Source of the DNA: CAVUAF01 sp963739375
GTDB lineage: Bacteria; Acidobacteriota; Terriglobia; Terriglobales; Acidobacteriaceae
Assembly (NCBI GenBank): GCA_963739375.1
Contig: CAVUAF010000023.1
Span: 119,630 to 183,629, forward strand
Reading direction: 5' to 3'
DNA: 64,000 nucleotides
In this document: piece after piece, positions 54,820 to 63,612 of the stretch
Layout of the letters: each line of letters starts with the position of its first letter
Position numbering within the stretch: the first letter of the stretch is position 1
The notes under the pieces: generated by a model
Database searches by the model: none
The model's input: only the letters and a program-made list of their open reading frames with translations
What the model was told of the DNA's origin: nothing
Translations under genes and position numbers: made by a program

Positions 54820-54972
54820 ATGGCACAAAACTGCAAGCACCCTCGCGTGCAGGTCGTGGCTCGCGATGGCGATTCCGAATTCGTCGAATGCAAGGAATGT
54901 GGCGAGGTTTTTGAAGCCAGCGAATTCAAGGACATGGCCATCGAAGAGAACACGCCCCCCGCAGACGCCTGA
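54820..54972 (+). CDS. Small zinc-ribbon-like protein, hypothetical
   Basis: A 50-aa acidic protein: MAQNCKHPRVQVVARDGDSE, then FVECKECGEVFEASEFKDMA. Three cysteines and one histidine (C5, H7, CxxC) could bind zinc. The start at 54820 is chosen because the zinc motif begins five residues in; a frame from 54772 adds a proline-rich leader. The function is unknown. Confidence 0.6.
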   Translation: MAQNCKHPRVQVVARDGDSEFVECKECGEVFEASEFKDMAIEENTPPADA

Positions 54973-55037
54973 TCTCCACCTCATCAGCGATGGGCCGCAA
55001 AGACGCTGTGCGCCGCGTCGCCGCGGCGGTGTACCGC

Positions 55038-56186
55038 TCAATGCAAAGGGAGAGCGGCGTCGGCAGAGAAATCGGCGGCGGCAAAGTCGCGCGCGAGGAA
55101 CTTGGGATAAGCCGCGGCGGCGATCATGGCGGCATTGTCGGTGGACAGGGGACGCGACGGGAAATACGCGGCCAGCCCTGATACCGCAGCCTGGCGCTCG
55201 CAGGCCGCGCGCAGCTCGCGGTTGGCGGCGACGCCGCCGGTGATAAACAGCGTGGCGACGTTCAGCTCCCGCGCGGCCGTCAGCGTCTTGGCGACCAGGT
55301 CTTCCACCACCGCGCGTTGAAACGAGGCGACCAGGTCCAGCGTGGTGCGATCGCAGGCGGCGAGCACGGCTTCGAAGCTCGGCGGCCCCGCGCCAGCCAG
55401 CCGGTGGCGACGCTCGGCAATCGCCGCGGCCAGCCCATGCGTCTCCACGTAGCGCAGCACCGCGGTCTTGATGCCGCTGAAGGAAAAGTCGTAGCTGGTC
55501 TCTTCCACTCGCCCTTCGCGCACCCGGCGATCCTTGCCCTTGATGGCGGTCTGGCCGAACTTGACCGCGCGCGGGTCGCCGTGCGGCGCCAGGCGGTCGA
55601 TGATGGGCCCGCCGGGATACCCGAGCCCCAGCAACTTCGCCACCTTGTCGAAGGCCTCGCCGGCGGCATCGTCGCGCGTTTTGCCGATGTTGCGATAGCT
55701 CCACAGGGTGCCGCGCTGCTCGGCGAGATACAGGTGGGTGTGGCCGCCGGAGACGACCAGCGCCAGCACCGGGAACTCGATGTCGCCGGCGCCCTCGCCC
55801 GCCTGCTTGTGCTCCAGCAGCACGGCGTGGATGTGGCCTTCCAGGTGATTGACGGCGATCAGCGGCTTCTCCAGGGCAAAACTCAAGGCCTTGGCGAAGC
55901 TGACCCCCACCAGCAGCGCACCCGCCAGTCCCGGCCCCTGGGTGACGGCAAGTGCGTCCACGTCCTGGTAGCTCCGACCCGCCTGCTCGAGCGCGCGGTG
56001 TACCACCGGCAGGATGTTGCGCAAGTGCTCGCGCGACGCCAGCTCCGGCACCACGCCGCCGTACGGCTGGTGCACCGCCACCTGCGACGACACCACGTTG
56101 GCGATGACCTGCTGGCCCGAGCGCACCACGGCGGCGCTGGTTTCGTCGCACGAGGTCTCGATGCCGAGGATGTAGGCGTCGGCCAC
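55038..56186 (-). CDS. tsaD: tRNA t6A biosynthesis protein TsaD
   Basis: A 382-aa ASKHA-fold enzyme that transfers threonylcarbamoyl to A37 of ANN-decoding tRNAs with TsaB, TsaE and TsaC. GIETSCDETSAAVV, the metal-binding NHLEGHIHA, VSGGHTHLYL, and FSGIKTAVLR are all present. The start is a GTG. It is divergent from cca, with a 78-bp spacer. The C-terminal 45 residues end in an Ala-rich tail. No other t6A genes are in the window. Confidence 0.96.
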   Translation of the reverse strand: MADAYILGIETSCDETSAAVVRSGQQVIANVVSSQVAVHQPYGGVVPELASREHLRNILPVVHRALEQAGRSYQDVDALAVTQGPGLAGALLVGVSFAKALSFALEKPLIAVNHLEGHIHAVLLEHKQAGEGAGDIEFPVLALVVSGGHTHLYLAEQRGTLWSYRNIGKTRDDAAGEAFDKVAKLLGLGYPGGPIIDRLAPHGDPRAVKFGQTAIKGKDRRVREGRVEETSYDFSFSGIKTAVLRYVETHGLAAAIAERRHRLAGAGPPSFEAVLAACDRTTLDLVASFQRAVVEDLVAKTLTAARELNVATLFITGGVAANRELRAACERQAAVSGLAAYFPSRPLSTDNAAMIAAAAYPKFLARDFAAADFSADAALPLH

Positions 56187-56264
56187 GACTTCATTATTTC
56201 ATCCCGGAGGCCGCGCATTTTCTTTTCCTCCGTGTCGCCGTGCCTCCGTGGTGAAATAGGAGCC

Positions 56265-57677
56265 GTGAGCCAAGCCCGCGAATTCGCGACCGCGATTGTG
56301 CGCACGTTGCGTGAGCACGGCCACCCGGCCTACCTGGTGGGCGGCTGTGTGCGCGACCTGCTGCTCGGCCGCGAGCCCGCCGACTACGACGTCGCCACCG
56401 ACGCCACCCCCGACCAGGTGATGTGCATCTTTCCCCAGACCTTTGCCGTGGGAGCGCAGTTCGGCGTGGTGCTGGTGCCGCTGCCGCGCGAGGTAGAGGC
56501 GGCGGTGGAGCACGATGCGGCGCCGGAGTCGCTGGCCGCGCACGAGCACGGCGCGCACCATGCGGTGGAGGTGGCGACGTTTCGCTCCGACGTCGGCTAC
56601 ACCGACGGCCGCCATCCCGACGCGGTGCGCTACAGCCGCAGCGCCCAGGAGGACGTGCAGCGCCGCGACTTCACCATCAACGGACTGCTGCTCGATCCCC
56701 TCAGCAACGAGGTCCTGGACTACGTCGGGGGGCGCGCCGACCTCGCGGCCGGGGTCATCCGCACCATCGGCGACGCCGAGCAGCGCTTTGCCGAAGACAA
56801 GCTGCGCATGCTGCGCGCGGTGCGCTTTGCCGCGCGCTTCAGCTACCAGATCGAGCCGGGCACGTTTGCGGCCATCCGCCGCCATGCCGGGGAAATCCGC
56901 CAGGTCAGCCTGGAGCGCATCCGCGACGAGTTGCTCAAGATGCTGACCGAAGGCCACGCGCGCCGTGCCTTCGAAGCGCTCGATGCCGGCGGCCTGTTGC
57001 GCGAAGTGCTGCCGGAGGTGGCGGCGATGCAAGGCGTGGAGCAGCCGCCGCAATTTCATCCCGAGGGCGACGTGTGGGTCCACACGCTGCTGCTGCTGGA
57101 GCAGCTCCCCGCCGGGGCGTCGCCCACGCTGGCGCTGGGCGCCCTGCTGCACGATGTTGGCAAGCCGCCGACCTTTCATCGCGCGCCGGATCGCATTCGC
57201 TTCGACGGCCACGTCGAGGTGGGGATCAAGATGGCCGAAGAAATCTGCCGCCGGCTGCGCCTGGCCAACGACACCACCACGCAGGTGCTGGCGCTGGTCG
57301 CCAACCACATGCGTTTCGCCGACGTCGAGCGCATGAAGGATTCCACCTTCAAGCGCTTCGTGCGCCTGCCACAGTTCGAGGAGCACCTGCGGCTGCACGA
57401 AATCGACTGCCGCGCCAGCCACGGCGACCTCTCGCTCCACCGCCGGGTGCGCGAGCGGCTGGCCGCGCTGCCTCCGGAACAGATTCGCCCGGCGCCGCTG
57501 CTCGATGGCGACGACCTGATTGCGGCAGGCTACGCGCCCGGCCCGGCGTTTCGCGAGATCCTCACCGCGGTGGAAGACGCGCAGCTGGACGGCCGCCTGC
57601 GCACCCGGGCGGAGGCGCTGGAATTCGTGGCGCGGGAGTTCGGCGGGGCACGCAAGGACGCGGGAGCCGGGTGCTAG
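56265..57677 (+). CDS. cca: CCA tRNA nucleotidyltransferase with HD domain
   Basis: A 470-aa class II nucleotidyltransferase. The head domain has VGGCVRDLLLG and the catalytic DYDVATDA carboxylates, then RRDFTINGLL and RMLRAVRFAARF. The C-terminal part has an HD phosphohydrolase motif (LLHDVGKPPTF). It could be a CCA-adding enzyme or, if the C domain differs, a poly(A) polymerase; CCA addition is more likely. An insert after residue 75 (EAAVEHDAAPESLAAHEHGA) is unusual. A GTG start follows AGGAG. Confidence 0.93.
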   Translation: MSQAREFATAIVRTLREHGHPAYLVGGCVRDLLLGREPADYDVATDATPDQVMCIFPQTFAVGAQFGVVLVPLPREVEAAVEHDAAPESLAAHEHGAHHAVEVATFRSDVGYTDGRHPDAVRYSRSAQEDVQRRDFTINGLLLDPLSNEVLDYVGGRADLAAGVIRTIGDAEQRFAEDKLRMLRAVRFAARFSYQIEPGTFAAIRRHAGEIRQVSLERIRDELLKMLTEGHARRAFEALDAGGLLREVLPEVAAMQGVEQPPQFHPEGDVWVHTLLLLEQLPAGASPTLALGALLHDVGKPPTFHRAPDRIRFDGHVEVGIKMAEEICRRLRLANDTTTQVLALVANHMRFADVERMKDSTFKRFVRLPQFEEHLRLHEIDCRASHGDLSLHRRVRERLAALPPEQIRPAPLLDGDDLIAAGYAPGPAFREILTAVEDAQLDGRLRTRAEALEFVAREFGGARKDAGAGC

Positions 57678-57719
57678 AATTCGGGACTCGACCGGGAGTC
57701 CTCTTCTCGTGGTGAAGCC

Positions 57720-58037
57720 GTGAAAGAAATGCAGCCAGCACGCTCCGATGTGCAGGCGCTGGCGCGCGAGGTGTTGCGCGGGGCGCCGCCGGAAGAGGCG
57801 CCGGTGCTCGCCTGGCCGCTGGTCTGCGGCGCGCGCATGGCGGAGCGGGCGCGGGCCGCCGCCTTTGCCGACGGCGTCCTCACCGTCACCGTACCCGACG
57901 CCTCCTGGCGGGCGGAGCTGGCCGCGTTTGTGGCGCAGTACCTGGCCGCCCTCAACCGGCTTCTGGGCAATGGCAGCGTGCGGCGGATTGACTTCGTTAT
58001 CGCTCCGGGGGTGGAGCGCCCCCGGCATCGCTCATGA
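57720..58037 (+). CDS. DciA-like (DUF721) protein
   Basis: A 105-aa protein of the DUF721 type, related to DciA, the ancestral loader of the replicative helicase DnaB. LAWPLVCGARMAERARAAAF, DGVLTVTVPDASWRAELAAF and NRLLGNGSVRRIDFVI match the domain. There is no N-terminal extension, so it is a minimal domain. A GTG is taken as start; ATG 57729 is possible. Its last 4 bases overlap the gatC start (ATGA), so the two are coupled. Confidence 0.82.
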   Translation: MKEMQPARSDVQALAREVLRGAPPEEAPVLAWPLVCGARMAERARAAAFADGVLTVTVPDASWRAELAAFVAQYLAALNRLLGNGSVRRIDFVIAPGVERPRHRS

Positions 58038-58405
58038 AGGTCACGGAAAAAGACGTGCTCTATGTGGCCGATTTGGCCAACCTCGAGCTCACGCCTGCGG
58101 AGCGCGACCGCATGGTGCGCGACCTGAACTCCATCCTCGACTACATCGACCGGCTGAACGAACTCGATACGCGCGACGTGCCGCCGATGACGCAGACGGC
58201 GGCCGGCTGCGCAGCAGGACCCGCCGGCACGCGCGTTCTCCCGGCGCTGCGGCAGGACGTCGTGACCTCCCCCCACGCCGCGCCGCCGGCCGCGCCCGAT
58301 CCGTACAGCCGCAGCAAGCGGTCGCTGACCAACGAGGATGCGGTGCGGAACGCACCTGACGCCGAGGGCGCGTTCTTCAAAGTACCCAAGGTGATCGAAA
58401 GATGA
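58034..58405 (+). CDS. gatC: Asp/Glu-tRNA amidotransferase subunit C
   Basis: A 123-aa GatC: VTEKDVLYVADLANLELTPA, RDLNSILDYIDRLNELDT, then the C-terminal NAPDAEGAFFKVPKVIER. It stabilises the GatCAB complex that converts mischarged Glu-tRNA(Gln) or Asp-tRNA(Asn). The mid-section (residues 55-90) is longer and more Ala/Pro-rich than typical. It overlaps the DUF721 gene and is separated from gatA by one small gene. Confidence 0.95.
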   Translation: MKVTEKDVLYVADLANLELTPAERDRMVRDLNSILDYIDRLNELDTRDVPPMTQTAAGCAAGPAGTRVLPALRQDVVTSPHAAPPAAPDPYSRSKRSLTNEDAVRNAPDAEGAFFKVPKVIER

Positions 58406-58447
58406 TCGGCTCATCGGCTTGACCGATCGGCGATCGTGGAGCCCTAG

Positions 58448-58762
58448 ATGCCAGAAAGAAAACCGGACCAGCTTCCCGTGCCGCCGGGCATTGCGGGCGA
58501 CGATGACGCGCGCGAGATGGTGCGCGCCTGGGTGGCGCACCAGGGACTGCACTGCACGCTCAACCTGGGCCAGTGGGGCGAGCGCGAGGCCATCGGCTGG
58601 GGCGTGCTGCTGAGCGACGTCGCGCGCCATGTCGCCAACGCGCTGCACGAGCAGAGTGGCGTGGATCCGCAGGCGGTGCTGGAGCAGCTCCGCGAAGTCT
58701 TCAACGACGAACTCGACGAGCCCACTGCCGAGGCCGATGGCGGCTTCGTCCAAATCACCTGA
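58448..58762 (+). CDS. DUF5076-like small protein
   Basis: A 104-aa protein: DDDAREMVRAWVAHQGLHCT, LGQWGEREAIGWGVLLSDVA, RHVANALHEQSGVDPQAVLE. It resembles the DUF5076 family, whose function is unknown. Its stop directly abuts the gatA ATG, so it is part of the gatC-gatA operon. No enzyme motif is seen. Confidence 0.75.
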   Translation: MPERKPDQLPVPPGIAGDDDAREMVRAWVAHQGLHCTLNLGQWGEREAIGWGVLLSDVARHVANALHEQSGVDPQAVLEQLREVFNDELDEPTAEADGGFVQIT

Positions 58763-60221
58763 ATGGACCTGAATCTTCTCACCGTCGAATCGGCGCGCCA
58801 CGCGGTGGCGGCGCGGCAGATCACCGCCAGCGCCCTGGCGGAAAGCTTCTACCAGAAGATCGCGGCCGAGGACGGCGCCATCCACGCCTATCTGACGCTC
58901 GCGCGCGAACGCGCGCTGCAGCAGGCGGAGCGCATCGATGCGCTGGTGGCACGCGGCGAGGCGCTGCCGCCGCTGGCCGGCGTGCCCATCGCCATCAAGG
59001 ACGTGATCGTGCACGCGCGGCGTGCGCACCACCTGCGGCTCGAAGATTCTCGAGGACTTCATCCCGCCCTACGACGCCACCGCCGTGGCGCGGCTGGAAG
59101 CGGCCGGGGCGGTGGTCCTCGGCAAGACCAACTGCGACGAGTTCGCCATGGGCTCGTCCACCGAGAACTCCGCCTACGGCCCGACGCGCAACCCGTGGGA
59201 CCCGACCGCGTCCCCGGCGGCTCCTCCGGCGGCTCGGCGGCGGCCGTGGCGGCGGGCACGGCGGTGGCGGCGCTGGGCACCGACACCGGCGGCTCGATCC
59301 GCCAGCCGGCGGCCTTCTGCGGCGTCGTCGGGCTCAAGCCCACCTACGGCCGCGTCTCGCGCTACGGCCTGATCGCCTTCGCCTCGTCGCTCGACCAGCA
59401 TCGGCCCGCTGGCCCGCACGGTGGACGACTGCCGCCATGCTCCTGCGGCGCATTGCCGGCCACGACCCGCTGGACTCCACCTCGGCGGACGCTCCCGGTG
59501 CCGGACTACGACGCAGGAGCTGGAGCGACCGGTGCGCGGGCTGCGCATGGGCGTCCCCGCCGAGTACTTCGGCGAAGGACTCGACGCGGAAGTGCGCAGC
59601 GCGGTCGAAGCGCGGCATCCAGCGGCTGGCCGCAGCTCGGGTGCGAGGTGGTGCCGATTTCGCTGCCCCACACGCGACTACGCCATCGCCGACCTACTAC
59701 CTGATCGCGCACGGCGGAGGCCAGCGTCGAACCTGGCGCGCTACGACGGCGTGCGCTACGGCCACGCGCCGCGCCCGCCGAGTCGCTCTCCGGGATGTAC
59801 CGGGAGACGCGCGACCAGGGCTTCGGCGCCGAGGTCAAGCGGCGCATCATGCTCGGCACCTACGCGCTCTGCGCCGGCTACTACGACGCCTACTACCTCA
59901 AGGCGCAGCAGCGTGCGCACGCTGCATCGACGCACGACTTTGCCGCGCGCCTTCCAGCAGGTGGACGCCATCGTCACGCCCACCACCCCCACCCCGGCGT
60001 TTCGGCTCGGCGAAAAGGTCGCCGACCCGCTGGCCATGTATCTCGCCGACATCTTCACCGTCACCGCCAACCTGGCGGGGCTGCCCGGGATTTCTGTTCC
60101 CTGCGGCAACTCGCGCGCCGGATTGCCCATCGGGCTGCAGATTCTCGGGCGGCAGTTTGACGAGAGCACCATCCTCCGCCTCGCCCACGCCCACCAGCGC
60201 GCCCTGGGAAGCGCCGGGTAG
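58763..60221 (+). pseudogene. gatA: Amidotransferase subunit A, multiple frameshifts
   Basis: Joined across frames this is a full-length GatA: VPIAIKDV with the catalytic Lys, GKTNCDEFAMGSSTENSAYG, GGSSGGSAAAVAAGTAVAAL and TDTGGSIRQPAAFCG with the Ser-Ser-Lys machinery, then YFGEGLDAEV and PGISVPCGNSRAGLPIGLQI. About ten 1-base indels are spread from 59010 to 59940. All catalytic segments survive in one frame or another, and the gene abuts an intact DUF5076-like gene. Consensus error is more likely than decay, as GatCAB is usually essential. Confidence 0.85.
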
Positions 60222-60235
60222 TGAGTCCCGAGCCA

Positions 60236-60256
60236 GCACTCGCAACTCGGCACTAA
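60236..60256. repeat. Heptamer array after gatA
   Basis: Three 7-bp units (GCACTCG, CAACTCG, GCACTAA) just downstream of the gatA stop and 35 bp before the stop of the convergent gene. Confidence 0.65.
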
Positions 60257-60290
60257 GTACCTGATTCACCAAAAGAAAAACATCCTTCAG

Positions 60291-61190
60291 CTATTTGTGA
60301 GACTGGTTGTCGTCCGGATGAGTGAGCACACGCGACTTGGCAGCAAATTTCCTGTAATCGTGGAAGACAACTTCATTGTGCATACAGGTTGGGATCTGGA
60401 CCGCTGGCCGCCTTGACTTGCGAACGCGTTTGGGTACCGGGATTGGGCGAAGGCAGCTCAGCCATTCTGACGTTGTCGGCAGCAGAAACGTGCCAACATC
60501 CGGGATCGTCACATCGGCGTACTCCGTGGTTACGCTGACGCTCGCCTCAGGAAAATTCTCGGGGATATTCACCGCGCTAAGATGTACGGAAAACAGGCGT
60601 AAAGTCGCCTTATCCACCCACACCGATCCACGGAGCTCGGGATAGGCTTCCATCCCTGAATCGCGCAGTACCCACCACTTGTTGTTCTCACGTTTGATGT
60701 GAAAATCGAAAACCATTGCAGTCCCGGATGCGAGCGGCTCGTCAGCGCGAGATGAGAATTGTGCTTTACTGACCGGACTAAACACGCTGATCAGCAGACT
60801 GCCAAACTCACCAAATGTGCTTGCACCTCCCGAGATTACTGATACTTCCTGTCCGGCAGCGCGGCCGTTGACGGTCACATCACCGTACTTTTCGCGGCCA
60901 TCCTCATATGTGACTGAGGACTTGACGACGTCGGTAGCAACGACATGACCTGTTTCCGAGCGGGTGGAACGCGTTATTGTTTGCTCGCAGACAAAATTCG
61001 GGAGGCTGTGCCTGAGCGACTGAACGAATTCGCAGAGTCGCACCAACGGCAATAGTTCATTCTTGCCCTGGGTGAGCGTGGCGCAGCTGCGGGACGACTC
61101 GCTGGTATCGCGATGGATCGAGTTCTGCGCCCGCGCAAGGCCCAGGTTCAAAAGGAGACCGACGCAACCGCCTAGCCATACTAAGCGCAT
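60291..61190 (-). CDS. Secreted protein, low GC, hypothetical
   Basis: A 299-aa exported protein with a signal peptide (LVWLGGCVGLLLNLGLARA). The mature part has LPNFVCEQTITRSTRSETGH, SSVTYEDGREKYGDVTVNGR and STFGEFGSLLISVFSPVSKA. It resembles a lineage-specific family of acidobacterial secreted proteins of unknown role that I recall as often multi-copy. GC is about 53%, well below the neighbours, which suggests horizontal transfer. The ATG at 61190 was preferred over one at 61259 because the signal peptide then starts correctly. Confidence 0.72.
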   Translation of the reverse strand: MRLVWLGGCVGLLLNLGLARAQNSIHRDTSESSRSCATLTQGKNELLPLVRLCEFVQSLRHSLPNFVCEQTITRSTRSETGHVVATDVVKSSVTYEDGREKYGDVTVNGRAAGQEVSVISGGASTFGEFGSLLISVFSPVSKAQFSSRADEPLASGTAMVFDFHIKRENNKWWVLRDSGMEAYPELRGSVWVDKATLRLFSVHLSAVNIPENFPEASVSVTTEYADVTIPDVGTFLLPTTSEWLSCLRPIPVPKRVRKSRRPAVQIPTCMHNEVVFHDYRKFAAKSRVLTHPDDNQSHK

Positions 61191-61302
61191 TGAGGGGATT
61201 ACTGACTCGACCGCGGCAGGGATTCTACCACCTGCGAAACAAAGTGAAGACTGTTCCAAAATCGGAACAAAGCGCCCGCCCTCCGGTGGACGCGTGCCGG
61301 CT

Positions 61303-62052
61303 CTAGGGCTCGGCGGCGGCGTTTTCCGGCGGCTGGCGGTAGCGTCCGGTCCACGCGTTCCAGCGCACTCTCAATACTTCCAGCACCATGGTGATGCCGT
61401 CGCGGAAGTACTTCATCTGCGTGCGCTCGTCATGGCCCCATTCGACAGGTATCTCGACCGCGGCGAATCCGAGTCTTCGTGCAAGATACAGAACCTCCGG
61501 ATCCCATCCCCAGCGCTCGATGCGCTGCCGCGGGAAGATGGCCTGCGCGGCCGGGCGGGTGAACGCCTTGAAGCCGCACTGGGTGTCGCGGAAACTGAGC
61601 CCCAGGACGACGCGCAGGTAGAGGTTGAAGGCGCGCCCGAAGGCTTGCCGGTAGAGCGGTTGGCGCTCGGTCTGGAGCTCGCGTTGCAGCCAGCGCGACC
61701 CAATGGCGACATCGGCGCCGGCGTCGAGCGCGGCAAACAGCTTGGGCGCTTCGTAGATGGGGGACGAGAGGTCGGCGTCGCTGAACAGCAGCACCTCGCC
61801 GGTGGCGTGCAGCATGCCGTTGCGCACGCTGTAGCCCTTGCCGCGGTTTCCCGGGTTCTCGACCAGCCGCACGTGAGGATGCCGCGCCGCGTACTGCCGC
61901 ACGATGTCGGCGGTGGCGTCGCGCGAGCCGTCGTTGACCACCAGCACCTCGGCCGCCCACTTCTGCTCGGCGAGGTAGGCCAGCACCTTGTCGAGCGTGG
62001 CGGCGATGCGCTCACTCTCGTTGTAGGCCGGGATCACGATGCTGTAGGTCAT
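61303..62052 (-). CDS. GT2 glycosyltransferase, dolichyl/polyprenyl-phosphate type
   Basis: A 249-aa GT-A glycosyltransferase. SIVIPAYNESERIAATLDKV, VVNDGSRDATADIV, NRGKGYSVRNGML, LFSDADLSSP (DxD) and DTQCGFKAFTRPAA are the family blocks, closest to the ALG5-like polyprenyl-phosphate beta-glucosyltransferases. It would move a sugar from a nucleotide donor to a polyprenyl phosphate carrier for envelope glycan synthesis. There is no C-terminal membrane domain. The ATG at 62052 fits the family start. Confidence 0.93.
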   Translation of the reverse strand: MTYSIVIPAYNESERIAATLDKVLAYLAEQKWAAEVLVVNDGSRDATADIVRQYAARHPHVRLVENPGNRGKGYSVRNGMLHATGEVLLFSDADLSSPIYEAPKLFAALDAGADVAIGSRWLQRELQTERQPLYRQAFGRAFNLYLRVVLGLSFRDTQCGFKAFTRPAAQAIFPRQRIERWGWDPEVLYLARRLGFAAVEIPVEWGHDERTQMKYFRDGITMVLEVLRVRWNAWTGRYRQPPENAAAEP

Positions 62053-62153
62053 CGACGCTCTCACTGTAATGGAGCCTCTCCGGGCGGGCAATTGGCGCCG
62101 CGAGCGCGCCGCCATTTGCAGCCGGCCGACCGAGGCGCTACCCTTCCCCCATC

Positions 62154-62810
62154 ATGCGCTGGCACGTGGCATTCTTCCTGGCGTTTTGCCCGGCGGTGGC
62201 GCTCGCCGCCGCCAAGCCGCACGTGGTTTTGCTGGGACGTCCGCAGGCGGCGAAGCTCTTCGTGGGACCCAACGAGACCACCGCACTGGAAATCAGGATT
62301 CGCCCGCTGCTGGTGGACGGCGCGGCCAAGGAGTTCACCACCGGCGACGCACACGACGTCACTGAGCGCACCTTCGTCGTGCGGCGCGCCTTCCGCATCA
62401 ACGACGTGCTGCCCGCAGACCCCGCCTCGGCGCCGCGCTGGAAGTGGCAGCGCGGCGGCTGGCTGCTGGTGGACCGCACCACGGGGCGCGTCTCGCAGCT
62501 CAGCCTCCCGGAATTCGATCCCTTCTATTCCACCGCCAGCTGGTATCGCGACTACGTTGCCTACTGTGGCTTGAGCGACAACGGCGAGCGCGTGGACGCG
62601 ATCGTCGCGCAACTCGGGCGGCGGCGGCCGGTGGTCAAGAAGGAGCTGGGCGCGGCGCAAGGCAAGGATGTGCCTGACTCGGAGTGCGCCCCGCCGGAGT
62701 GGCAACGCGCGCCGGTGCGGGTGACGTTCGCGCCCGCCTCCGGGCCGAAGGTCACGTTCGCGGTGCGTGGCCAGGCCGACGCCCCGCTCGCCGACACGGA
62801 AGAGCCGTGA
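62154..62810 (+). CDS. Secreted protein, hypothetical
   Basis: A 218-aa exported protein with a signal peptide (WHVAFFLAFCPAVALAAAK). The mature domain has an all-beta look (PHVVLLGRPQAAKLFVGPNE; RWKWQRGGWLLVDRTTGRVS; SWYRDYVAYCGLSDNGERVD). Two cysteines are present. The family is not recognised. It overlaps the FmdE-like gene by 4 bp (GTGA), so the two are translationally coupled, the only clue to its role. Confidence 0.75.
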   Translation: MRWHVAFFLAFCPAVALAAAKPHVVLLGRPQAAKLFVGPNETTALEIRIRPLLVDGAAKEFTTGDAHDVTERTFVVRRAFRINDVLPADPASAPRWKWQRGGWLLVDRTTGRVSQLSLPEFDPFYSTASWYRDYVAYCGLSDNGERVDAIVAQLGRRRPVVKKELGAAQGKDVPDSECAPPEWQRAPVRVTFAPASGPKVTFAVRGQADAPLADTEEP

Positions 62811-63394
62811 AGACGCTCGACGAGTATCTCGCCGACGCCACCGTGGCTCACGGACATCTCTGCGCCGGGCAGGTGCTAGGCGTGCGCATGGCCATGCTGG
62901 GACTGGCCACGCTCGGCCTCTCCGACCCGCGCGGCACAGACCGCAAGCGCCTGGTCACCTTCGTCGAGATCGACCGCTGCGCCACCGACGCCATCGGCGT
63001 GGTCACCGGCTGCCGCCTGGGGAAGCGCGCGCTCAAGTTCCGCGACTGGGGCAAGATGGCCGCGACCTTCGTGGACCTCGCCACGCAGCGCGCCGTGCGC
63101 ATCGCCGCGCGCGAGTCGTCGAAGGAACTCGCCCGCCGCCTGCACCCGGAAATCGAGAGCAAGAACCGGCAGCAGATGCTCGCTTATCGCGAGCTGAGCG
63201 ACGCCGACCTGTTCGCGGTGCAATGGGTGCGGGTCGAGCTGCCGCCCGAGGAGCTCCCCGGCTACAAAGGACCGCGGATCGTGTGCGCGGGGTGCGGCGA
63301 GGGCATCAGCTTCCGGCGCGAGGTAGTGCGCGAGGGCCGCACGCTGTGCCGCGCCTGCGCCGGCGAACGCTACTGGAAGCCCGCCCCGGAGTAG
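62807..63394 (+). CDS. FmdE-like protein
   Basis: A 195-aa protein of the formylmethanofuran dehydrogenase subunit E family. AHGHLCAGQVLGVRMAMLGL and DRCATDAIGVVTGCRLGKRA are the FmdE core. The C-terminus adds a zinc-binding CAGCGEG...CRACAGE ribbon. Without the catalytic Fmd/Fwd subunits it cannot be doing methanogenesis; stand-alone FmdE proteins are often linked to molybdopterin/tungsten or C1 metabolism. The GTG start overlaps the upstream gene. Confidence 0.88.
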   Translation: MKTLDEYLADATVAHGHLCAGQVLGVRMAMLGLATLGLSDPRGTDRKRLVTFVEIDRCATDAIGVVTGCRLGKRALKFRDWGKMAATFVDLATQRAVRIAARESSKELARRLHPEIESKNRQQMLAYRELSDADLFAVQWVRVELPPEELPGYKGPRIVCAGCGEGISFRREVVREGRTLCRACAGERYWKPAPE

Positions 63395-63491
63395 GCGGCG
63401 CAAACGGTTCGCTTTGCCCCGCACCGCAGGTTCTCCCCCCATCGCGCCCTGCCGCCCCGAGCGCGTACAATCGAGCGTTTCGGAGGACTCC

Positions 63492-63612
63492 ATGCCCGTT
63501 GCCAGGATTCGTATCTCCGCTTTCATTCTGCTGTTCGCGCTGCTTCCGGCCGGGAGCTTCGCCCAAGACGCCGCGGCCAAGCCGAACCGCCAGCGCCCGT
63601 ACCACCTGGACT
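63492..63612 (+). pseudogene. Secreted-protein gene truncated by IS fragment
   Basis: Begins with a clear signal peptide (MPVARIRISAFILLFALLPA, then GSFAQ) and continues DAAAKPNRQRPYHLDYA, after which the sequence becomes that of the antisense transposase. The rest of the gene is absent from the window. The junction is between about 63595 and 63625. Confidence 0.7.

Noticed and set aside
62807..63394. Evidence for a methanogen or methylotroph
   Set aside because: A lone FmdE protein is not diagnostic; the rest of the gene content is bacterial and heterotrophic in character.
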